From a bacterium (GTDB taxonomy: Bacteria > Latescibacterota > Latescibacteria > Latescibacterales > Latescibacteraceae), in contig JAJFUH010000112.1 of assembly GCA_021372535.1 (NCBI GenBank), positions 31,426 to 95,425 on the forward strand: a stretch of DNA of 64,000 bases. Direction: 5' to 3'. The position numbers and the translations under genes are program-made. Numbering within the stretch: the stretch's first letter is position 1; each line of letters starts with the position of its first letter. Shown here one piece after another: positions 60,180-64,000 of the stretch. The notes under the pieces are model-generated. The model was not told where the DNA came from, ran no database searches, and worked only from the letters and a program-made list of their open reading frames with translations.

Positions 60180-60719
60180 TTAAAACCCCATATAAGGTGA
60201 ATATCCGAACCTGTCATACCCATAACCGTAAGGGCTGTTATATGAATAGGGATTATTCATCGAGCTGTAATCCCTGTAGAAAAATCCTATGACAGTATTT
60301 TTAAACGGCTTGTATACAAGATCGAAGGAGGGAATATAGACCCTCCCGCCATTAAGATCGTTATAACCGGAATAGTTTTTATCGCCGAAGAGCTGCGCGT
60401 TCTGTGACTGGTAGGCCACACGGAGCCTCATGGTCAGCGGCATGTTGAACCGGTATTCCATCGTGTTCAGATACATTCCCATCATTGTACCGTTTCCGCC
60501 CACCGAGGAAAAATTCATCGAATACTGCTGTTTCATGGTAAAACGCTCGGGATCGAGCAGGCTCAGTTTTTTCAGGCTGAGATTGGGTTTCAGCGGTAAC
60601 TGGAAAACGCTTTTTCCTTTGGAATCCGAAACAGCGTACGGCTGTGAATAAGCGGAAAGAGCTGTGAACATCATGGCGGTTAACACGCATCCTAAAATTA
60701 CCAGTCTATTGTTTCGCAT
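60180..60719 (-). CDS. Exported hypothetical protein, Tyr/Gly-rich C-terminus
   Basis: A 179-residue protein I do not recognise. It has a signal peptide (LVILGCVLTAMMFTALSAYSQ). The middle looks like amphipathic beta strands (FTMKQQYSMNFSSVGG, MEYRFNMPLTMRLRVAYQSQ, FDLVYKPFKNTVIGFFYRDY), as in small outer-membrane or surface proteins of FCB bacteria. The last 25 residues are rich in Tyr, Gly, Pro and Asn (YSYNSPYGYGYDRFGYSP). GAGG precedes the ATG and a terminator follows, so it is a separate unit. Confidence 0.65.
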   Translation of the reverse strand: MRNNRLVILGCVLTAMMFTALSAYSQPYAVSDSKGKSVFQLPLKPNLSLKKLSLLDPERFTMKQQYSMNFSSVGGNGTMMGMYLNTMEYRFNMPLTMRLRVAYQSQNAQLFGDKNYSGYNDLNGGRVYIPSFDLVYKPFKNTVIGFFYRDYSSMNNPYSYNSPYGYGYDRFGYSPYMGF

Positions 60720-60841
60720 CGGCGTACCTCACAGTTGTGTTCAACTGATATACTGCATGGTAATTAACATTGTTTCGTGTGTCATGTCAAGTGTGAATTG
60801 GAATAAATTTATAACAGGCGTCCCTTCTTCCGATACACAGG

Positions 60842-61198
60842 TTATTTTCTCCTGGTTACGGTGTTATTGTGGTCAAGAAAAACCGTTTTTTGTCTGAAAT
60901 TCATCCTTTCATTGTCATCGACAACGGCATACGAAAGAATATGCACCCGGTCGCCTTTTTGCCCGAGCCGCGCCGCCGGTCCGTTAAGACCGATTATCCC
61001 GGATTTTTTCTCCGCGCATATTACATAGGTCTCGAACCGCTCGCCATTATTGAGGTTGACAACCTGGACGCGTTCATGTTCAACGATGTCGGTCATTATC
61101 AAAAAATCTTCGTCTATCGAGATGCTGCCTTCGTATTCAAGATCAGCCTGGGTTATAGTCGCATTATGAATTTTGGATTTCAGGATTATTCTCTGCAT
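60842..61198 (-). CDS. panD: Aspartate 1-decarboxylase
   Basis: A 118-residue pyruvoyl enzyme making beta-alanine for pantothenate. It is made as a proenzyme cut at Gly-Ser in YEGSISID; other features are KIHNATITQADL, NLNNGERFETYVI and GIIGLNGPAARLGQKGDRVHILSYA. Close to panC, so the beta-alanine and pantoate branches meet here. Confidence 0.94.
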   Translation of the reverse strand: MQRIILKSKIHNATITQADLEYEGSISIDEDFLIMTDIVEHERVQVVNLNNGERFETYVICAEKKSGIIGLNGPAARLGQKGDRVHILSYAVVDDNERMNFRQKTVFLDHNNTVTRRK

Positions 61199-61215
61199 GG
61201 CATCCTTCTGATTTT

Positions 61216-61731
61216 CTACTGGTTTTTCACTGAAATTCCCGACATCCGGTATCCGGTTCCAACCGTATACAGTCTTCCGGGAGCGTCCGGGTTAACGTGT
61301 GCCGCAACGATCTCGCAGGCAAAAATCACATGGTCGCCGGTTTTTATCTCCCCGGTAATCCGGCCTTCGAAATTCGCGACCGCATCGTCCATAAGGACAC
61401 AGTCAACCAAGCTTGCAGGAGCGGTTCTGACATCCGAAAGCGCCAGTTTATCGGTATCCCGCCCCGATCGTGTCCCAAAAAAGAGCGCCGCTTCAGCCTG
61501 ATTCTCGGACGGATAAGCGATGACACATTCCTTCGCCTCACGGAGCACATCGAGCGAATACCGTGTCACCCCCACGGAGAAAGCCATCATGGGTGGCTCA
61601 TGCGAGGTAAGCATGGTCCAGCCGATTGTAATGGGATTGACCCTGCCCGAGTGCTCCTTCGCAAGAACGATCACAACCTGTTCGGGATATTTTTTCACGA
61701 TCGCTTTGGTAAACGGCGTTTCGATCTGCAT
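61216..61731 (-). CDS. Flavin reductase-like domain protein
   Basis: A 171-residue FMN-binding split-barrel protein of the flavin reductase (DIM6/NTAB) family. Typical features: PITIGWTMLTSHEPPMMAFSVG, RYSLDVLREAKECVIAYPSE, GDHVIFACEIVAAHVNP. It could supply reduced flavin or act on a small substrate. It lies three bases after panC and 17 bases before panD in the same operon. Confidence 0.87.
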   Translation of the reverse strand: MQIETPFTKAIVKKYPEQVVIVLAKEHSGRVNPITIGWTMLTSHEPPMMAFSVGVTRYSLDVLREAKECVIAYPSENQAEAALFFGTRSGRDTDKLALSDVRTAPASLVDCVLMDDAVANFEGRITGEIKTGDHVIFACEIVAAHVNPDAPGRLYTVGTGYRMSGISVKNQ

Positions 61732-61734
61732 ACG

Positions 61735-62592
61735 TCACCCTTTCTTTCCGTGCAGCACAATATTATCGATGAGCCGCGTCTTGCCGAACCACACCGCTAC
61801 AGCAAGAAGCGCGTTTTCACCGATCCGCTCGACATGCGATATCTCATCGGGATCGACAATATAAACGTAATCGATTTTTGCGCCGTCGGTCTTTCTTATT
61901 GTGCTGCGGACTTTCCGGATAATATCGTTCGACGAGGTTACACCCGAAGCCACACTATCCGCCGCCAAACAGAGGGATCGATAAAGTACGGTTGCGCTGC
62001 TGCGCTGCTCGGGGGTCAGGTACCTGTTCCGCGAGCTCATCGCAAGGCCGTCGGGCTCGCGGACGACAGGGCTTACCTCAATTGTGACCGGTATGTTGAG
62101 ATCCCTGACCATGCGTTTTACCACGGCCACCTGCTGGGCATCCTTCTGGCCGAAAACGGCCATATGCGGATTTACAATGGCAAAAAGTTTCGCAACAACC
62201 GTGGTCACCCCGCGGAAATGTGTAGGCCGGGAATGGCCGCAGAGCTCTTTGGTAAGGTTTTCGACAATTATATAGGTCGCGTATCCCCCGGGATACATGT
62301 CCCTGGATTCGGGAGCGAAAATTAGATCGGCGCCGACCGATTCAATCGCGCGGGCATCGCTTTCGAGATCGCGGGGATATTTCCTGAAATCTTCACCGGG
62401 GCTGAACTGGGTGGGATTGACAAAAATGCTTACCACAACGAAATCGGACAGTTCTCGTGCGCGCCTGACAAGGCTCAGGTGCCCCTCGTGGACGGCGCCC
62501 ATTGTGGGCACGAACCCGACCGTTTTACCTTCGGCGCGCTTCCGTTCCGAAACGAGCCGCATCTCATCTATGTCTGTTACTACATCTATCAT
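61735..62592 (-). CDS. panC: Pantothenate synthetase
   Basis: A 285-residue enzyme joining pantoate and beta-alanine using ATP. Motifs: GFVPTMGAVHEGHLSLVRRA (nucleotide-binding HxGH), VVSIFVNPTQFSPGEDF, HSRPTHFRGVTTVVAKLF, FGQKDAQQVAVVKRM and LAMSSRNRYL (KMSKS-like), all intact. The gene leads the panC-flavin reductase-panD set. Confidence 0.95.
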   Translation of the reverse strand: MIDVVTDIDEMRLVSERKRAEGKTVGFVPTMGAVHEGHLSLVRRARELSDFVVVSIFVNPTQFSPGEDFRKYPRDLESDARAIESVGADLIFAPESRDMYPGGYATYIIVENLTKELCGHSRPTHFRGVTTVVAKLFAIVNPHMAVFGQKDAQQVAVVKRMVRDLNIPVTIEVSPVVREPDGLAMSSRNRYLTPEQRSSATVLYRSLCLAADSVASGVTSSNDIIRKVRSTIRKTDGAKIDYVYIVDPDEISHVERIGENALLAVAVWFGKTRLIDNIVLHGKKG

Positions 62593-62651
62593 GGTACTTT
62601 TTCAACGTTTCAGCGTAAAGAATGTTCGCTGTTTTTTTCACAGCAACACTA

Positions 62652-63557
62652 TCAGAGCAGGCTTGTCGAAAAATATCGTTCTGCTCTGTCCGGGAGCACG
62701 GTTACGACACGGCTTCCCGGCCCGAGTTTTTTCCCGACCCGAATCGCCGCCCAGACATTCGCTCCCGAGGAAGTCCCCGCAAGAATGCCCTCGATGCGCG
62801 CCAGACTGCGGGTTGTTTCAATCGCATCATCATCGGTCACCGTGACAACCTCGTCGATAAGGCTGACATCCAGAACCGGCGGAACAAATCCATCGCCAAT
62901 ACCCTGTATGACATGCAGACCGGGCTCATGGCCGAGGAGTGCCGCGGAGTTCGCCGGCTCCACCGCGACGATATGCACGTTTTTGAGCCGCTCCTTGAGA
63001 TAACGCCCGACACCGCCGAGAGTTCCGCCGCTTCCCACACCGGCGACAAACGCATCGACGCGGCCTTCCATCTGGTCCCAGATTTCAACGGCGGTTTCTT
63101 TATAGTGGGCTTCGGGATTCCGCGGATTTTCGAACTGCCCGACCTTGAACGAATCCGGTGTTCTGGCGATAAGCTCCTCGGCTTTTTCCACGGCTCCGGT
63201 AATACTCGTCTCTTTCGGTGTAAGGATAAGTTCGGCTCCGAGCGCGACAACGATTTTCTTGCGTTCCTCGCTCATGTCCTCGGGCATGACGATTATGACA
63301 CGATATCCCTTGAGCTTTCCGACCAGCGCGACGCCGATGCCGGTGTTTCCGGATGTCGCTTCGATGATTGTCGAAGACGGTTTCAGCAGCCCTTTCTGCT
63401 CGGCATCCTCGATAATCCAGCGCGCCACACGGTCTTTGATCGAACCCCCGGGATTTAAAAACTCCGCTTTCGCATACACCGTGCCCCTGTTGATCCTTTT
63501 AAGACGGAGCATGGGTGTATTGCCAATTAAATCAAGAATAGTATCTGCAACGTTCAT
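62652..63557 (-). CDS. cysK: Cysteine synthase
   Basis: A 301-residue PLP enzyme, O-acetylserine sulfhydrylase family. Motifs: GNTPMLRL, AEFLNPGGSIKDRVAR with the Schiff-base Lys, TSGNTGIGVALVGKLKGY, GVGSGGTLGGVGRYLKE and GTSSGANVWAA. It may accept O-acetylserine or O-phosphoserine. Sixty bases separate it from panC. Confidence 0.93.
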   Translation of the reverse strand: MNVADTILDLIGNTPMLRLKRINRGTVYAKAEFLNPGGSIKDRVARWIIEDAEQKGLLKPSSTIIEATSGNTGIGVALVGKLKGYRVIIVMPEDMSEERKKIVVALGAELILTPKETSITGAVEKAEELIARTPDSFKVGQFENPRNPEAHYKETAVEIWDQMEGRVDAFVAGVGSGGTLGGVGRYLKERLKNVHIVAVEPANSAALLGHEPGLHVIQGIGDGFVPPVLDVSLIDEVVTVTDDDAIETTRSLARIEGILAGTSSGANVWAAIRVGKKLGPGSRVVTVLPDRAERYFSTSLL

Positions 63558-63617
63558 AATTTCCTTTATCCCCTGATAATGAGGGTAACAGTAAGCGGTC
63601 GTATCGAAACGGCAGGC

Positions 63618-64000
63618 TCAATATCCGCGCGCCTGCTTGAGATCGAACTGCTCGTTGTTGATAAAATCCTGCACATCGTATGTGGTGACAAGCACTTCGT
63701 TTTCAAGTACTTTTACCGTTCTGATACCGGCATTGATAATAAGGCGGGTACAGATTTTACAGGGCCGGGCTCCCGAAACGATTTCACCGTTCTCGGCATC
63801 CAGACCGACAAGGTACAGGATCGAATCGAGCATATCGGTGCGGGCCGCATGAATAATGGCGTTCATTTCCGCATGAACACTCCTGCACAGTTCGTACCGC
63901 TCGCCGTGCGGTATCCCCGCCTGCTGACGGGGGCAGATGCCGAGATCGCTGCAATTCAACGTTCCGCGGGCAGCTCCGGCATATCCGGTCGAAATGATCT
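63618..64000 (-). CDS. Deoxycytidylate (dCMP) deaminase, N-terminus beyond the window
   Basis: A partial gene, with its 5' end cut by the right edge. The frame stays open to the last base (IISTGYAGAARGTLNCSD...). The zinc motifs are present: HAEMNAI with the catalytic Glu and GARPCKICTRL. GERYELCRSVHAEMN and the C-terminal YDVQDF are typical of dCMP deaminases (ComEB type), which make dUMP for thymidylate. dcd at 5.4 kb supplies the other route to dUMP. Confidence 0.92.
   Translation of the reverse strand, partial: IISTGYAGAARGTLNCSDLGICPRQQAGIPHGERYELCRSVHAEMNAIIHAARTDMLDSILYLVGLDAENGEIVSGARPCKICTRLIINAGIRTVKVLENEVLVTTYDVQDFINNEQFDLKQARGY

Noticed and set aside
1-64000. CRISPR arrays, insertion sequences, prophage or toxin-antitoxin genes
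   Set aside because: I looked for regular direct repeats, transposases, integrases and phage genes and found none.

Overview
The window is 64 kb of bacterial chromosome with about 53 protein genes, two of them cut by the window ends. I see no rRNA, tRNA, CRISPR array, insertion sequence or prophage. A Gram-negative, probably motile and possibly anaerobic member of the FCB side of the tree (Latescibacterota/KSB1/Fibrobacterota-like) fits best. The evidence is an apolipoprotein N-acyltransferase and lipoproteins, a beta-propeller protein ending in a FlgD/T9SS-like C-terminal domain, type IV pilus and chemotaxis genes, a 2-hydroxyacyl-CoA dehydratase activase, and short intergenic repeats of the kind common in such genomes. 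This placement is an inference from gene content.

Layout. 1-8 kb (minus): truncated ThiD2-ThiE protein, orphan small protein, split acyl-CoA dehydratase activase pair, then a tightly overlapping tusA-like / endonuclease IV / nrnA / dcd operon. 8.2-14.3 kb: a NUDIX gene (plus), then a minus-strand block of pilB, pilC, a ParA-type ATPase and, overlapping it by 4 bp, a protein fusing a degenerate archaeo-eukaryotic-primase-like domain to two CheW domains. 14.6-19.8 kb is a phospho-signalling island: FHA-nucleotide cyclase, FHA-membrane protein, PP2C phosphatase and a zinc-ribbon/kinase/FGE-fold receptor kinase. 20-22.7 kb: two envelope TPR proteins (plus). 22.8-25.3 kb: a NagA-ROK fusion. 25.6-28.4 kb: cheZ, fapA-like and cheY. 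28.4-29.6 kb: an AT-rich gene-free stretch with paired palindromes and hairpins. 29.6-32.6 kb (plus): dapA, dapB and prfB, the last with the programmed +1 frameshift.

32.8-64 kb is all minus strand. It opens with a catabolic-looking cluster: two tandem class V aminotransferases, two tandem MlrC/M81 proteins, an RraA-like aldolase and a FadR-type regulator. Then come cofactor and nucleotide genes (panB, deoxynucleoside kinase, folK, folB, coaX, birA, nadC, purN), an M16 protease pair with one dead subunit, an envelope block (Smr-like, flippase, propeller, lnt), a PHP phosphatase, a TIM-barrel epimerase, DUF72, mtnA and a PfkB kinase. It ends with rsfS, a LytR_C protein, panD, a flavin reductase, panC, cysK and a truncated dCMP deaminase.

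Many genes are translationally coupled by ATGA/GTGA overlaps. The strongest unusual items are the primase-like/CheW fusion coupled to a ParA ATPase, the NagA-ROK fusion whose ROK half has lost its catalytic Asp and zinc motif, the duplicated MlrC/aminotransferase cluster, the kinase/phosphatase/FHA island, and the 1.2-kb AT-rich non-coding stretch.
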